This document shows positions 34,639-44,125 of a stretch of 64,000 nt of DNA, one piece after another. Under the pieces are notes generated by a model. That model did no database searches and was not told the origin of the DNA. It saw only the letters and a program-made list of their open reading frames with translations. The position numbers and the translations under genes were made by a program. This DNA comes from Bradyrhizobium semiaridum. GTDB lineage: Bacteria; Pseudomonadota; Alphaproteobacteria; Rhizobiales; Xanthobacteraceae. Every line of letters starts with the position of its first letter. Position 1 is the first letter of the stretch. The stretch covers positions 62,001 to 126,000 of the forward strand of contig NZ_JAGKJJ010000005.1 of NCBI RefSeq assembly GCF_020329505.1. The letters run 5' to 3'.

Positions 34639-35696
34639 GGCGCCACCGCGCCAAGGGTATTCTTCGGCTCCACCCGCGCCTCGATATGGAAGCGCTCGCC
34701 GGGATCGGACGGCGCCCGCGTGGTCGGCGCGTAGAATGTCGCGCGGGTGAAGTGCTGCGACTGCTCGATCAGCGGAATCAGCGACGGCGCATCGCTGGTG
34801 ATGCCGGAGATTTGCAGCTTGTTGCCGGCGAGGCGCAGCTCGGTGACATAGGTGTGGTCGGGCAGCACCCGGCTCAGCGTCTCCAGCACGATGACGCTCG
34901 CCGGCGTCTCGTATTTGCGCCGCTCCAGCGCCGCCACCGGCGAGCGGTCGCCGCCATCGGCGCCGGCGCGGATCGCCGCGCGCCGTGCCGAGATCTGCCG
35001 CGCCACCTCCTCCTCCTGCCCGCCGAGGCTGCTGGCAACATAGGCGGAGGCTGCGGCCGACAGCACCGCGGCCACGGCGGTAATGCCGAGCACCAGTTGC
35101 AGCCCCCGGCCGAGCCTCGCCGCGTCGAGATGGCCGCGCGCGCTCTGCTCGAACACCTTGACGCGCGCCGCATGGCCCTCGACGTCGGTCAGGATCGCAA
35201 CCTCCGACGGGTGGAACGCGGCGATCGCCTGGGCGTAGGTCGTCGCGACCTTGCGCGTGGTCGCGGCGATCATGGTGCTGATGGCATCGCTGCCGGCGGC
35301 GACCGGCGCGGTGCAGCCGAACACCGCATCAGCCGCGCTCCACGGCGTCAGGCGGTCGATCTGCGCGCGCACGATGCCCTCGAGGAAGTCAGCCGCGCGG
35401 GCCGGCAACTCCAGCGGCCGAAACAGGAAGCGCTTCGGCTGCAGCACGATCTCGACGCGCTTGCCGCGGAACAGCGGACCGAGGTCGGGCCCCGACAGCG
35501 CGCCGTCGGCATAGGCGATGCGCGACGGCGCGTTGTCGGTCTTGCCCGCCGCCTCGACCGCAAAGCCGCCGTCGTCGGCCTCGACCAGGCGGATCACGCG
35601 CGGCGAGACCAGGCGGCCGGCACCCGCGATAATCGCCTGCGCGACGCTGCCGGTCCACGCGCTCAGAATCGCTCGGAGGGTCGAAACCATGGTCAT
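34635..35696 (-). CDS. gspL: Type II secretion protein GspL
   Basis: A 353-residue protein with an N-terminal cytoplasmic actin-like domain (LELPARAADFLEGIVRAQIDRLTPWS is split over about 96-121), a central membrane segment (GLQLVLGITAVAAVLSAAAS), and a periplasmic ferredoxin-like C-terminus (YVTELRLAGNKLQISGITSDA). The domain order is that of GspL/PilN-like fusions, and the ERRKYETPASVIVLETLSRVLPDH region fits a PilN-like fold. ATG 35696 overlaps the gspK stop by four bases. It would recruit the GspE ATPase and hold GspM. Confidence 0.8.
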   Translation of the reverse strand: MTMVSTLRAILSAWTGSVAQAIIAGAGRLVSPRVIRLVEADDGGFAVEAAGKTDNAPSRIAYADGALSGPDLGPLFRGKRVEIVLQPKRFLFRPLELPARAADFLEGIVRAQIDRLTPWSAADAVFGCTAPVAAGSDAISTMIAATTRKVATTYAQAIAAFHPSEVAILTDVEGHAARVKVFEQSARGHLDAARLGRGLQLVLGITAVAAVLSAAASAYVASSLGGQEEEVARQISARRAAIRAGADGGDRSPVAALERRKYETPASVIVLETLSRVLPDHTYVTELRLAGNKLQISGITSDAPSLIPLIEQSQHFTRATFYAPTTRAPSDPGERFHIEARVEPKNTLGAVAP

Positions 35697-36622
35697 CGCC
35701 TGGAAGCCCTTTGCGGTGCCGTGCTGCCGTCGGAAGTGTTGCGCCACGACAATACACGATAGGGCTCGTCGCCGCTTTCGAGAAGCAGGATCACCGCCTC
35801 GCTGCTGCGCCGGCGTCCGTCGCCGAGCTCGGCATCGACGCTGACGCGATAGGCCCGCGCGGAGGCCAGCGTCGTGCCCTCGCCGCCGGTCATGCCGATC
35901 AGACTGCGCGGGTCGAGCGCGGGATCGCCGCGCTGCGTCAGCACCGCCTGCAACGCTTCGGGCGTCATGTTCGGCAGCGCCGCCAGCACCTGCGGCGCGG
36001 CATCGCGGACGTTGACCTCGGCGACATTGCTGAACACCGTCACGAAGGGCAGCATGCGCTCGATCACCGCCGACGGGATGCCGCGGACCAACCACAGCTC
36101 CTCGGGCGCGGGGAACGGTGCGTGGCGCGGTGCATAGGGACTGCCGGAGGTCTTGTAGAACACCGTCTCGGGGTCGCTGTCGCCGAGCTCGGTCGGCGCC
36201 CGCCACGCCAGGATGCGGTCGGCATAGGCGGCGGCATTGTCCGCGCTGACGCCGAGTCCAGCCATCAGGCCCGCCAACAGCCCCTTCGAGGCGACATTGA
36301 GGTCGACGCGGGCCGCCTCCGAGCGGAAGGTCACGAACACCCGGCCCGGCCCGACCTTGGCATTGAAGGTTCCGCTGCTCGGGCGCGCGGCCTCGCTATA
36401 GCCGGAGAGCTGCAAGGCAGTGAGCTCCAGGCCGGCGGTCACCATCGCCTCGGCTTGGACCCGGTCGGTGCTGCCGGCGATCACGATCGCGGTGTTGGTG
36501 ACATAGGTCAGATAGATCAGCACGAGGCCCGCGAGCGCGGCGAGGATCCACAGCACCGCGATCACGATGAAGCCGCGCTGCGATGTCTCGATCCGGACTG
36601 TCTCGCGCGGTGCCGCCGTCAC
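35693..36622 (-). CDS. gspK: Type II secretion minor pseudopilin GspK
   Basis: A 309-residue protein with a prepilin-like N-terminus (RGFIVIAVLWILAALAGLVL, no classical GFTLLE but the same hydrophobic helix) and a large insert with VDLNVASKGLLAGL and an ERMLPFVTVFS-EVNVRDAAPQVLAAL repeat, as in GspK helix-hairpin-helix domains. GTG 36622 overlaps the gspJ stop by four bases (GTGA). It would cap the pseudopilus tip with GspI and GspJ. Confidence 0.85.
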   Translation of the reverse strand: MTAAPRETVRIETSQRGFIVIAVLWILAALAGLVLIYLTYVTNTAIVIAGSTDRVQAEAMVTAGLELTALQLSGYSEAARPSSGTFNAKVGPGRVFVTFRSEAARVDLNVASKGLLAGLMAGLGVSADNAAAYADRILAWRAPTELGDSDPETVFYKTSGSPYAPRHAPFPAPEELWLVRGIPSAVIERMLPFVTVFSNVAEVNVRDAAPQVLAALPNMTPEALQAVLTQRGDPALDPRSLIGMTGGEGTTLASARAYRVSVDAELGDGRRRSSEAVILLLESGDEPYRVLSWRNTSDGSTAPQRASRR

Positions 36623-37341
36623 AGCTGCTCTTCCTTCTTGCCGGCCGCCGGATTGGCCCGTGCCGCGAGGCAGGCCACGGCGTTCTTGGCACGCGCACAT
36701 TCGGCCGGCGCATTGACATGCACGATCGCGGCGCTCGACACCGCAAGCACCTGCCCCGTGCCGGCGTCGCGCACGGAGACGCGCACCATGTTCGGCAATT
36801 GCACCTGGTCGCGCCAAGTCGGCTGCCAGACCTGGTCGGGCCCGGCATAGGCGAAGCTGACGCGGAACGGCGCGCGGACCAGCACCACCTGGTCGACGAA
36901 GCGGATCTGCGCATCTGCCGGCATCGGCGCGAACGGCGCGCGCTCGCGCACCAGCGCTAGCCCGTCGGCGTCGGCCTTCTCGATCAGTCGGATGATCTCG
37001 AGGCCGGGGCGCGTATTGGGCCCGACCGCGGTGCGCACGAAGGTGACCGCGAGCTCGTTGCCCTCGAACAGCGGCCGCTTGCCGTCGCCGCTCATCGGCA
37101 CCATCTCGGCGACCGACAGATCGGCCAGTGCGCGCTCCATCCCAATTGCCAGCTTCTCGGCGCGCTGGACGCGGGCCATGCCCCGGTTCCAGTTCGGCAG
37201 CCATTGCGCGGTCACGGTGGCGAGCGCGGCGAGGATCACCGTCATCAGCAGCGTCGCCAGCAGCACCTCGAGCAGCGTGAAGCCGGACTCATCGCGCCAC
37301 CGGGCCCGTTGCGACTGACGCCGTGACCGCCGCGCGCTCAT
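36619..37341 (-). CDS. gspJ: Type II secretion minor pseudopilin GspJ
   Basis: A 240-residue prepilin: the cleavage motif ESGFTLLEVLLATLLMTVILAALA near residue 18 is followed by a beta-rich domain. The position between gspI and gspK and the size match GspJ. A prepilin peptidase would cut after the Gly, but no gspO is in the window. The start overlaps gspI's stop by four bases. Confidence 0.88.
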   Translation of the reverse strand: MSARRSRRQSQRARWRDESGFTLLEVLLATLLMTVILAALATVTAQWLPNWNRGMARVQRAEKLAIGMERALADLSVAEMVPMSGDGKRPLFEGNELAVTFVRTAVGPNTRPGLEIIRLIEKADADGLALVRERAPFAPMPADAQIRFVDQVVLVRAPFRVSFAYAGPDQVWQPTWRDQVQLPNMVRVSVRDAGTGQVLAVSSAAIVHVNAPAECARAKNAVACLAARANPAAGKKEEQL

Positions 37342-37739
37342 TCGGGAGCCCTCGGCACCAGCCGCACCGTCGTGACCTGGATCTGCGCCCCGCCCGGTCC
37401 CTGCATGCGCAGGTTGACCGCGAGCGGCACGAACCGGCTCGGCGGCGCATCCGCCGCGGCATTGATCGGCGCGACGTCGATGCGCCAGCGATGGCCGGCG
37501 AGCGTGCCGGTCTGCCGTCCCACCTTCAGCGCGCCGCGCGGCGGCAGCCCGGCCAGCACCGTCTCGGCGGCGCCGCTCAGCGCCAGCTTCTGGTCGATCG
37601 CGCGGGTGCCCTGCACCGTGGTGCCGATCACCGCGCCGATCGCGCCGAGCACGGCCGCGATTATCGCCAGCGCCACCAGCGCCTCGATCAGCGTAAAACC
37701 GCGCTCGCCGTCAGAGCAGCTTTTGCTTGCGGGCGACAA
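37338..37739 (-). CDS. gspI: Type II secretion minor pseudopilin GspI
   Basis: A 133-residue prepilin with ERGFTLIEALVALAIIAAVLGA near residue 13 and a compact domain (ALSGAAETVLAGLPPRGAL). Gene order and length identify it as GspI. Its start lies 29 bases inside the 3' end of gspH, so translation is probably coupled. Confidence 0.87.
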   Translation of the reverse strand: MSPASKSCSDGERGFTLIEALVALAIIAAVLGAIGAVIGTTVQGTRAIDQKLALSGAAETVLAGLPPRGALKVGRQTGTLAGHRWRIDVAPINAAADAPPSRFVPLAVNLRMQGPGGAQIQVTTVRLVPRAPE

Positions 37740-38211
37740 TATCGACCCCTCCGGTCAGCCAGTTGACGCGAATTTCGTAGCCCATGCCGGGCCGCGCCAG
37801 CGCGATGGTGCCGCCGCAAGACATCCCCGACGGAAAGAAATCGATCGACCGGCCGGCCGGCCGGTCCGCGCAGCGCGAGGCCAGCGTGGTGTCGACGGTG
37901 ACGTCGCCGGGGAAGCGAACGACGCGCCCGGTGGCGCCGGAGCGGATCGCGCGCTGCTCCGCATCCACCAGCGTCGCGATCTGGACGTTCCTGCGCAGCG
38001 CGGCGCTGCGGTCGGCCTTGAGCAGGGCCGCGGTCGCGACCGCATAGCTCTCCAGCCGCGCCCGCGTGGTGGCGCGCGGCAGCGACGGCAGGATGATCGC
38101 GGCGAGCAGCCCGATGATCGCGAGCACGCAGAGGATCTCGATCAGCGCGAAGCCGGCCTCGCGCCGCCCGGCGTCAGCGCGCGGCGCTGGTGATGTCAGC
38201 TGCCGTGCCAC
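37711..38211 (-). CDS. gspH: Type II secretion minor pseudopilin GspH
   Basis: About 166 residues from GTG 38211, with the prepilin motif EAGFALIEILCVLAIIGLLAAI near residue 17 and a beta-rich domain containing SGATGRVVRFPGDVTVD and a SIDFFPSGMSCGGTIAL strand set, as in GspH. It overlaps gspG by 38 bases and gspI by 29. The open frame reaches 38355, but the extra N-terminal residues only shadow gspG; the GTG start is inferred. Confidence 0.85.
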   Translation of the reverse strand: MARQLTSPAPRADAGRREAGFALIEILCVLAIIGLLAAIILPSLPRATTRARLESYAVATAALLKADRSAALRRNVQIATLVDAEQRAIRSGATGRVVRFPGDVTVDTTLASRCADRPAGRSIDFFPSGMSCGGTIALARPGMGYEIRVNWLTGGVDIVARKQKLL

Positions 38212-38629
38212 TGCCGCCTTCCTGGCCGTCCGATCCCAGCGAGATGATGTCGTAGGGCGCGCGTTCGCCCGGCGTGCGGTAGATGTAGCTGTGACCCCAG
38301 GGATCGTTCGGGACGACGCCGCCGCGCAGATACGGCCCGTTCCAGCCGGGCGCATTGTTGCTGCGGGTCAGCGCGGCGAGGCCCTCATTGCTGCTCGGAT
38401 AGCGCCCGAGGTCGAGATAATACAGATCGAGCGCGCTGGAGAAGCTCTCGATCTGGATCTTCGCCGCCTTCGACTTAGACTCGCCGAGATAGTTCAGCAC
38501 CCGCGGCCCGACCAGCGCCATGATCAGGCCGATGATGGTGATGACGACGAGCATCTCGACCAGCGTGAAGCCGGCCTCGGAGTTGCGCCGGCGCGGCGCC
38601 GGCCGTCTGATCCGCAAATGTTTCCTCAT
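38174..38629 (-). CDS. gspG: Type II secretion major pseudopilin GspG
   Basis: A 151-residue major pseudopilin: EAGFTLVEMLVVITIIGLI is the prepilin segment, and the domain has GPRVLNYLGESKSKAAKIQIESF split over the helix, YYLDLGRYPSSNEGLAAL, GPYLRGGVVPNDPWGHSYIYRTPG and DIISLGSDGQEGG, all classical GspG. ATG 38629 with a GAGG site 8 bases upstream is chosen. It forms the pseudopilus shaft. Confidence 0.93.
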   Translation of the reverse strand: MRKHLRIRRPAPRRRNSEAGFTLVEMLVVITIIGLIMALVGPRVLNYLGESKSKAAKIQIESFSSALDLYYLDLGRYPSSNEGLAALTRSNNAPGWNGPYLRGGVVPNDPWGHSYIYRTPGERAPYDIISLGSDGQEGGSGTAADITSAAR

Positions 38630-38639
38630 GGCAACAACC

Positions 38640-39854
38640 TCAACCAACAATCTGGCTGACCGACATCAGCGCAGTCATCACAGACACGATCAATCCGCCG
38701 ACCACGACGCTGATCACGATGATCGCCGCGGGGCCGGCGATGCCGACCACCCGGTCCAGCGTGCGCTGCAGCTTGGCCTCGTAGAATTCCGCGACCCGGC
38801 CGGCCAGCATCGGCAATTGGCCGGTCTCGTCGCCGAGCCGCAGCATGCGCACCGCCATCGACGGGAGTGCATCGGTGTCGCCCAGCGCCTCCGACAGTTT
38901 CGCGCCGTGCCGGACGCGGTCGGTGGCGTCGGTCCACACCGTGGTCGATCCGACCGACGCCATCATGTCGATCAGGATGCGCAGCGTCGTCGTCAGGTTC
39001 ACACCGCTGCCGAGCAGCAGGCCGAGATTACGACAGAACAGCGCGGTCCGGTAATATTTCATCACCTCGCGGATCGCCGGCAGCCGGGTCAGCGCCGACA
39101 GCAGCGTGTGCCGCACCCGCTGCTGCCGCAGCAGCAGCCACGCGGCCGCGATGACGGCGGCAAGACCCGCCATCACCGCATCCGAATTGGCCCGCAGCAG
39201 GGTCGAGAGCGTGAGGAAGCCCGCGATGAACGGATCGACCTTGGCGCCGAAATCCTGCAGCACGCTGGCAAATTGCGGCAGCACGAAGGTGAGGAAGAAC
39301 AGCAATACGCAGCTTGCGGCGCCCAGCACGAACAGCGGATAGCGCACGGCATCGCCGAGCCGGCGCTTCAGCGCCTCGGTGCGGGTGCGCTCGTCGGCCA
39401 GCACCTCGAGCACGTGATCGAGCGAGCCGGAGGCCTCGCCGACCCGGATCAGCGCGACATACATCGGCGGGAACAGGCCCTGGTGCCGGATCAGCGCGTC
39501 GGCGAAGCTTTCGCCGGCCATCACGCGCGAGCGGACGTCGGCGACTACCGGCCGCAGCCGGCCGAAATCGCGGTCGGCAGCCAGCAGCTCGAGCGCGTCG
39601 TTGATCCGCGCCCCGGCGCGCAGCAACAGCGCGAGGTCGCGGGTGAAGATGGTGACGTCCTCGGCCCGTGGCGCGTTGAACAGGCTGAAGGCGCGCCGCG
39701 CGGTGCCGCCCTCTTCCAGCGTGACGTTGTCGACCAGCACGAGGCCGAGCCGCTCGATCCTGGCCGCGACATCGCCGGGCGCGGGCGCGGCAATCGCGCC
39801 CGAGACCAGCTCGCCGTCGGAATTCATCGCGCGGTAGCGATAGTTCGGCATCAC
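38640..39854 (-). CDS. gspF: Type II secretion inner-membrane platform protein GspF
   Basis: A 404-residue protein with two tandem T2SSF domains (first about residues 70-195, second about 270-395) and three to four hydrophobic segments. FTRDLALLLRAGARINDALELL and LGLLLGSGVNLTTTLRILIDMM are the paired family motifs, and it ends SVVVGGLIVSVMTALMSVSQ. It starts one base after the gspE stop. It couples GspE to pseudopilin assembly. Confidence 0.93.
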   Translation of the reverse strand: MMPNYRYRAMNSDGELVSGAIAAPAPGDVAARIERLGLVLVDNVTLEEGGTARRAFSLFNAPRAEDVTIFTRDLALLLRAGARINDALELLAADRDFGRLRPVVADVRSRVMAGESFADALIRHQGLFPPMYVALIRVGEASGSLDHVLEVLADERTRTEALKRRLGDAVRYPLFVLGAASCVLLFFLTFVLPQFASVLQDFGAKVDPFIAGFLTLSTLLRANSDAVMAGLAAVIAAAWLLLRQQRVRHTLLSALTRLPAIREVMKYYRTALFCRNLGLLLGSGVNLTTTLRILIDMMASVGSTTVWTDATDRVRHGAKLSEALGDTDALPSMAVRMLRLGDETGQLPMLAGRVAEFYEAKLQRTLDRVVGIAGPAAIIVISVVVGGLIVSVMTALMSVSQIVG

Positions 39855-39855
39855 A

Positions 39856-41544
39856 TCACCGGATCGTCGTGACGCGGAACACCTCGGGCACGGTGGTCAC
39901 GCCGGCGCGGCATTTGGCGACCGCGTCGGCCAGCATCGTGGTCATGCCACCGGCGATCGCCGCCTGGTCGATCGCATGCGAATCGGTCTGCGGTCCGACC
40001 AGCTTGCGCACGTCGTCGGTCATCTCGAGGATCTCGAACACGCCGTTGCGGCCGCGATAACCGGTGCCGCCGCAGCGCTCGCAGCCGCCGGCCTCGTGCA
40101 CCACCTCACCGGCCGCAAAGCCGATCACCGCAAAGCGCGGATCGTTGTCGAGATCGGCGGTGGACAGCGTATGTGGCACCTTGCAGCGGTCGCACAGCAC
40201 GCGCACCAGCCGCTGCGCCAGCACCGCGCGCAGCACTGAGCGCAGCAAAAATCCTTCGACGCCGAGATCGATCAGCCGCGGCACCGCGGCGGCCGCCGTC
40301 TCGGTGTGCAGCGTGGTCAGCACGAGATGGCCGGTCAGCGCCGCATGGACCGCGATATGCGCGGTCTCGGCGTCGCGGATTTCGCCGACCATGATCACGT
40401 CGGGATCCTGGCGGACGAAGGAGCGCATCGCCGAGGCGAAGGTCAGCCCGATCGACGGCTTGACTTGCGACTGGTTGATGCCGGGAATCTCGTATTCGAC
40501 CGGGTCCTCGATGGTCAGGATCTTGCGGGTCGGCTCGTTGAGGATCGAGAGCATCGTCGCCAGCGTCGTGGTCTTGCCGCTGCCGGTCGGGCCGGTCACC
40601 ACGATCATGCCGTGCGGCAGCGTCAAGAGCCGCGACATGGTCTTCTCGTCGCGTGCGAAGAACCCGAGCTTGCTCATCTCGAGCAAGCCGCGGTCGCGCG
40701 GCAGCAGGCGGATCACCGCGCTCTCGCCGGCCTGGGTCGGCATGGTCGCGACGCGGACGTCGAGCTCGGCGCGGCTGACGCGGACGCGCGCCGCGCCGTC
40801 CTGCGGCAACCGCCGCTCCGCGATGTTGAGGCCGGCGAGAATCTTGACCCGCGAGATCAGCGCCTGCGGCGGCACACCCGACGGCGACGGGACTGCACGC
40901 AGCAACCCGTCGACGCGCATGCGCACGACGAGGCCGGTGCGGAACGGCTCGATGTGAATGTCGCTGGCGCGCAGCTCGACGGCGCGCTCGAGCAGATCGT
41001 TGAGTGCGCGCACCACCGGCGCGCCGCTGGCGAGATCGCGCAGGCTCTCGATGTCATCGTCGGATTGCAGGCTCGCCGCCTTCGCGCCCTCATCCGCGCC
41101 GGCGCCGTCGGCCTCCATGCGCTGGTCGAGCACGGTGGTGATGTCCTCGAACGACGCCACCGCCAGTTCGACCGGCTCGCCGAACACGATCTCGGCGGCG
41201 CGAATGGCGGCGGTGTCGGAGGGATCGGCGACCGCGATGCGATAGCCACCGTTCGGCGCACGGAACGGAAAGATCGTGGACTCCCGCAGGAAGCGCCGCG
41301 AGAAGCCGTCGAGACAAGGTGTCGCAGCGAGCAGCTGTGGCAGACCGAGCCGCACCACGCCGAAATAGTCGGAAACCTCGTCGGCGAACTCGGCGGCGGA
41401 AAGATCGCTCGCTTCCCACAATTCCCGCAGCGCACGCGTCAGGGTTGAGTTCGCCGGATGTTCGACGCGATTACGCACACGTGCCGGCATGGCGTATTTG
41501 TCGAGGAGATGCTGCCGGAAGGTCTCTGCGGACAGCTCGCGCAT
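39856..41544 (-). CDS. gspE: Type II secretion ATPase GspE
   Basis: A 562-residue ATPase with an N-terminal N1E-like domain, the N2E part ASDIHIEPFRTGLVVRMRVDGLL, Walker A GPTGSGKTTT near residue 320, the aspartate box ILTIEDPVEYEI, Walker B DVIMVGEIRDAETA, and the zinc tetracysteine formed by CDRC and CERC near residues 465-510. It powers pseudopilus growth. ATG 41544 is chosen since the frame upstream (to 41694) adds basic, atypical residues. It is the first gene of the minus-strand T2SS operon. Confidence 0.93.
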   Translation of the reverse strand: MRELSAETFRQHLLDKYAMPARVRNRVEHPANSTLTRALRELWEASDLSAAEFADEVSDYFGVVRLGLPQLLAATPCLDGFSRRFLRESTIFPFRAPNGGYRIAVADPSDTAAIRAAEIVFGEPVELAVASFEDITTVLDQRMEADGAGADEGAKAASLQSDDDIESLRDLASGAPVVRALNDLLERAVELRASDIHIEPFRTGLVVRMRVDGLLRAVPSPSGVPPQALISRVKILAGLNIAERRLPQDGAARVRVSRAELDVRVATMPTQAGESAVIRLLPRDRGLLEMSKLGFFARDEKTMSRLLTLPHGMIVVTGPTGSGKTTTLATMLSILNEPTRKILTIEDPVEYEIPGINQSQVKPSIGLTFASAMRSFVRQDPDVIMVGEIRDAETAHIAVHAALTGHLVLTTLHTETAAAAVPRLIDLGVEGFLLRSVLRAVLAQRLVRVLCDRCKVPHTLSTADLDNDPRFAVIGFAAGEVVHEAGGCERCGGTGYRGRNGVFEILEMTDDVRKLVGPQTDSHAIDQAAIAGGMTTMLADAVAKCRAGVTTVPEVFRVTTIR

Positions 41545-41604
41545 CGGAGTCCAGCCGCTCACCTTGTCACCTGGGATGCAACAGCCTTTGCGTGCAGCAA
41601 CACG

Positions 41605-41640
41605 GCGCTTGACTCTTCTAGTAGCAAAAACATAATCGTG
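41605..41640 (+). promoter_or_regulatory. Sigma-70-like promoter for gspD
   Basis: TTGACT (41609-41614) and CATAAT (41631-41636) lie 16 bases apart, each matching five of six consensus bases. This points at gspD with a leader of about 75 bases to the TTG start at 41718. It lies in the gap shared with the gspE operon. Confidence 0.5.
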
Positions 41641-41717
41641 ACGCAAATTTAGCAGGCGTTCGAGCCGAGGGGTCGGACGTTTTTTCAGTATCAACTGTAG
41701 TACTGGGTAGGCGTCTT

Positions 41718-44057
41718 TTGTTCAAAGTGGTGCACCCGCTTTCGCGCCTGCGTTCAGGGTTGACTGGAACGCTCGTTCTGTTTTTGTCCGCGTTCGGTCT
41801 GACCGCCTGCATCGTCACCGCCGACCAATCGATCGAGACCAATCCGAAGGATCCTCGCGCGCAGGATATCGCCGAGAAAGTGAATTCGATCGATTTGTTG
41901 CCCCGGCAAACTACGGATACGCCGGCGAGCGGCCTGCGCCAGCAGAACGCCTCACGCTCCGCCATCTATCTCAGCGATGGAACCACGCCCGCCGGCGGCG
42001 CAGCGGCCGAGCGCGAAGGCGGCGGTAACGGCTACGACCTCAACTTCGAGAACGCTCCAGTCGCGACGGTCGCAAAGGTCATCCTTGGTGACGTATTGAA
42101 CGTCGGCTACACGATCGATCCGCGGGTGCAGGGCACGGTGACGCTGGCCTCGGTCCGCCCGGTGCCGAAGGCCGACGCGATCTATGTGCTGGAGAACGCG
42201 CTCAAGATGTCCGGCGTCGCGCTGGTGCGCGACCGCGGCGGCTATCGCCTGCTGCCCGCGGCAGAGGCCGGCCCGGGCAGCGTCGACCGCAACGGCACCG
42301 CCGAAGCCGGCCAGGGCATCAGCGTGGTGCCGCTGCGCTACGTCTCGGCGCAGACCATGTTCAAGCTGCTCGACGGCTTCGGCGTCAAGGCGACCACGCT
42401 GCGGCCTGACAACGGGCGCAACACGCTGATCGTCACCGGCAGTGGGTCTGAGCGTGCCTCGGCGATCGACACCATCCTCAGCTTCGACGCCGACTGGATG
42501 CGCGGACAGTCGGTCGGCATCTTCCCGGTGCGCAACTCCTCGCCCGAGCCGCTGATATCAGAGCTCGAGAAGATCATGGACACCGGCGAGGGCGGGCTCA
42601 GCTCCAGCGTCGTCAAGTTCCAGGCGATCGGCCGCCTCAACGCGATCCTCGTGGTCAGCCAGAAGCCGGAATATCTCAAGCGCGCCGGCACCTGGATCAC
42701 GCGGCTCGACCGCTCGGACACCGAGGCGGTCAACCTGAAATCCTATCCGCTGCGCTACGGCAATTCGCGCGTCGTGGTGGCGATGCTGAACGAGATGCTG
42801 GTGGCGCCGTCGAGCGGCGCCTCGTCCGGCCTGTTCGATAATGGCACAACCCAGATCGCGCCGGGTTCGGGCGTCTCGCTGTCCTCGTCGGGCACCAGCC
42901 CGATCGCCTCGCTCAGCGCGATGCCGACGGCGGCGTCCGGCGCGTCGACGCCGGTCACCGGCCCAGGCGGCACGCCGCTGAATGCGCGCCCCGCTCCGGC
43001 GACGGCGGGCACCGATCAGCAGTCGGGCAGCGCGGCGACGACGTCGGGCGCCAAGTCGCCGAGCGGGCCGAGCTTCCTGCCCAATGTCCGCATCACCGCT
43101 GACGTTACCAACAACGCCGTGCTGGTCTATGCCAACGCGGAGTCGCAGCGCATCGTCGAGCAGACCATCCGCCAGATCGACCGGCCGCAGCGCCAGATCG
43201 CGATCGAGGCGACGATCGCCGAGGTCACGCTGAACAACGATCTGAACTACGGCGTGCAGTTCTTCCTGGCGAGCAAGCAGGGCTCGATGGTCAACACCCT
43301 CTCGAACGGGTCCAGCACCGGCACGAACTCGGTCGAGCCGCCGAACAATGCGGTGAACGCCGCGGCCGGCGCCCTGATGGGACGCGTGCTGCCCGGCTTC
43401 AATCTGCTGGTCGGCGCCGAGAACTCGCCGCGCGTCATCCTCGACGCGCTGCACGGCGTCACCGACGTCAAGGTGCTGTCCAATCCGTCGCTGGTCGTGC
43501 TCGACAACCAGCCGGCCACCCTGCAGGTCGGTGACCAGGTGCCCTATTCGACCGGCACCGCGACAGTGCTGACCGCCAACAACACCGTGGTCAATACCAT
43601 CGACTACAAGAACACCGGCATCATCCTGCGCGTGCTGCCGCGCGCCAACGCCAACGGCAACATCGTGCTCGACATCGAGCAGGAAATCTCCAGCGTCGCC
43701 AATGCCGGCCTCAACGGCCTGACGCCGACCATCTCGCAGCGGCGCGTCAAGAGCTCGATCGCGGTGACCTCGGGCCAGACCGTGCTGCTCGCCGGCCTGA
43801 TCAGCGAGAGCGAGACCAAGGGGCGGCAGGGCATTCCGGTGCTCGACCAGATCCCCGGCGTCGGCGACGCCTTCTCGCACCAGACCAACAACCGCAAGCG
43901 GACCGAGCTCATCCTGTTCATCCGCCCGACACTGGTCAGGGACAGCGTCGATGCGCATGTGATCGCCGAGCAGATGCGTAGCAAGATGAACAGCCGCCTG
44001 GTCGGGACCAGCAGTCCCGTCGTCGTGGTGCCCCCGCCCGGCGCCCCGCTGCGCTAG
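41718..44057 (+). CDS. gspD: Type II secretion secretin GspD
   Basis: A 779-residue secretin. The N-terminus has a lipoprotein signal (LFLSAFGLTAC, lipobox Cys about residue 31), followed by the N0 domain (YDLNFENAPVATVAKVILGDVLNVGYTID is split over about 105-135) and N1-N3 repeats, including a Ser/Gly/Ala/Thr-rich linker at about residues 360-450. The C-terminal secretin domain holds VLSNPSLVVLDNQPATLQVGDQVP and GIILRVLPRANANGNIVLDIEQEI. It uses a TTG start at 41718. It is divergent from gspE and should form the outer-membrane channel. No pilotin gene is recognised nearby. Confidence 0.92.
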   Translation: MFKVVHPLSRLRSGLTGTLVLFLSAFGLTACIVTADQSIETNPKDPRAQDIAEKVNSIDLLPRQTTDTPASGLRQQNASRSAIYLSDGTTPAGGAAAEREGGGNGYDLNFENAPVATVAKVILGDVLNVGYTIDPRVQGTVTLASVRPVPKADAIYVLENALKMSGVALVRDRGGYRLLPAAEAGPGSVDRNGTAEAGQGISVVPLRYVSAQTMFKLLDGFGVKATTLRPDNGRNTLIVTGSGSERASAIDTILSFDADWMRGQSVGIFPVRNSSPEPLISELEKIMDTGEGGLSSSVVKFQAIGRLNAILVVSQKPEYLKRAGTWITRLDRSDTEAVNLKSYPLRYGNSRVVVAMLNEMLVAPSSGASSGLFDNGTTQIAPGSGVSLSSSGTSPIASLSAMPTAASGASTPVTGPGGTPLNARPAPATAGTDQQSGSAATTSGAKSPSGPSFLPNVRITADVTNNAVLVYANAESQRIVEQTIRQIDRPQRQIAIEATIAEVTLNNDLNYGVQFFLASKQGSMVNTLSNGSSTGTNSVEPPNNAVNAAAGALMGRVLPGFNLLVGAENSPRVILDALHGVTDVKVLSNPSLVVLDNQPATLQVGDQVPYSTGTATVLTANNTVVNTIDYKNTGIILRVLPRANANGNIVLDIEQEISSVANAGLNGLTPTISQRRVKSSIAVTSGQTVLLAGLISESETKGRQGIPVLDQIPGVGDAFSHQTNNRKRTELILFIRPTLVRDSVDAHVIAEQMRSKMNSRLVGTSSPVVVVPPPGAPLR

Positions 44058-44094
44058 TTGAGTCCGGGCCAAGCGACTTCACCGCAGACTGGGT

Positions 44095-44125
44095 ACACCT
44101 CTCCCGCTTGCGCGGGTCGAGACAA
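44095..44125 (+). terminator. Hairpin after gspD
   Basis: CCCGC (44103-44107) and GCGGG (44112-44116) form a five-base stem around TTGC, 45 bases after the gspD stop. The surrounding sequence resembles a GC-rich intergenic palindrome I know from rhizobial genomes. A clear T tract is missing. Confidence 0.3.

Noticed and set aside
42558..44072. Minus-strand open frame of about 500 codons opposite gspD
   Set aside because: The product is rich in Arg, His, Asp and Gln and shows no domain; gspD on the other strand is unmistakable.
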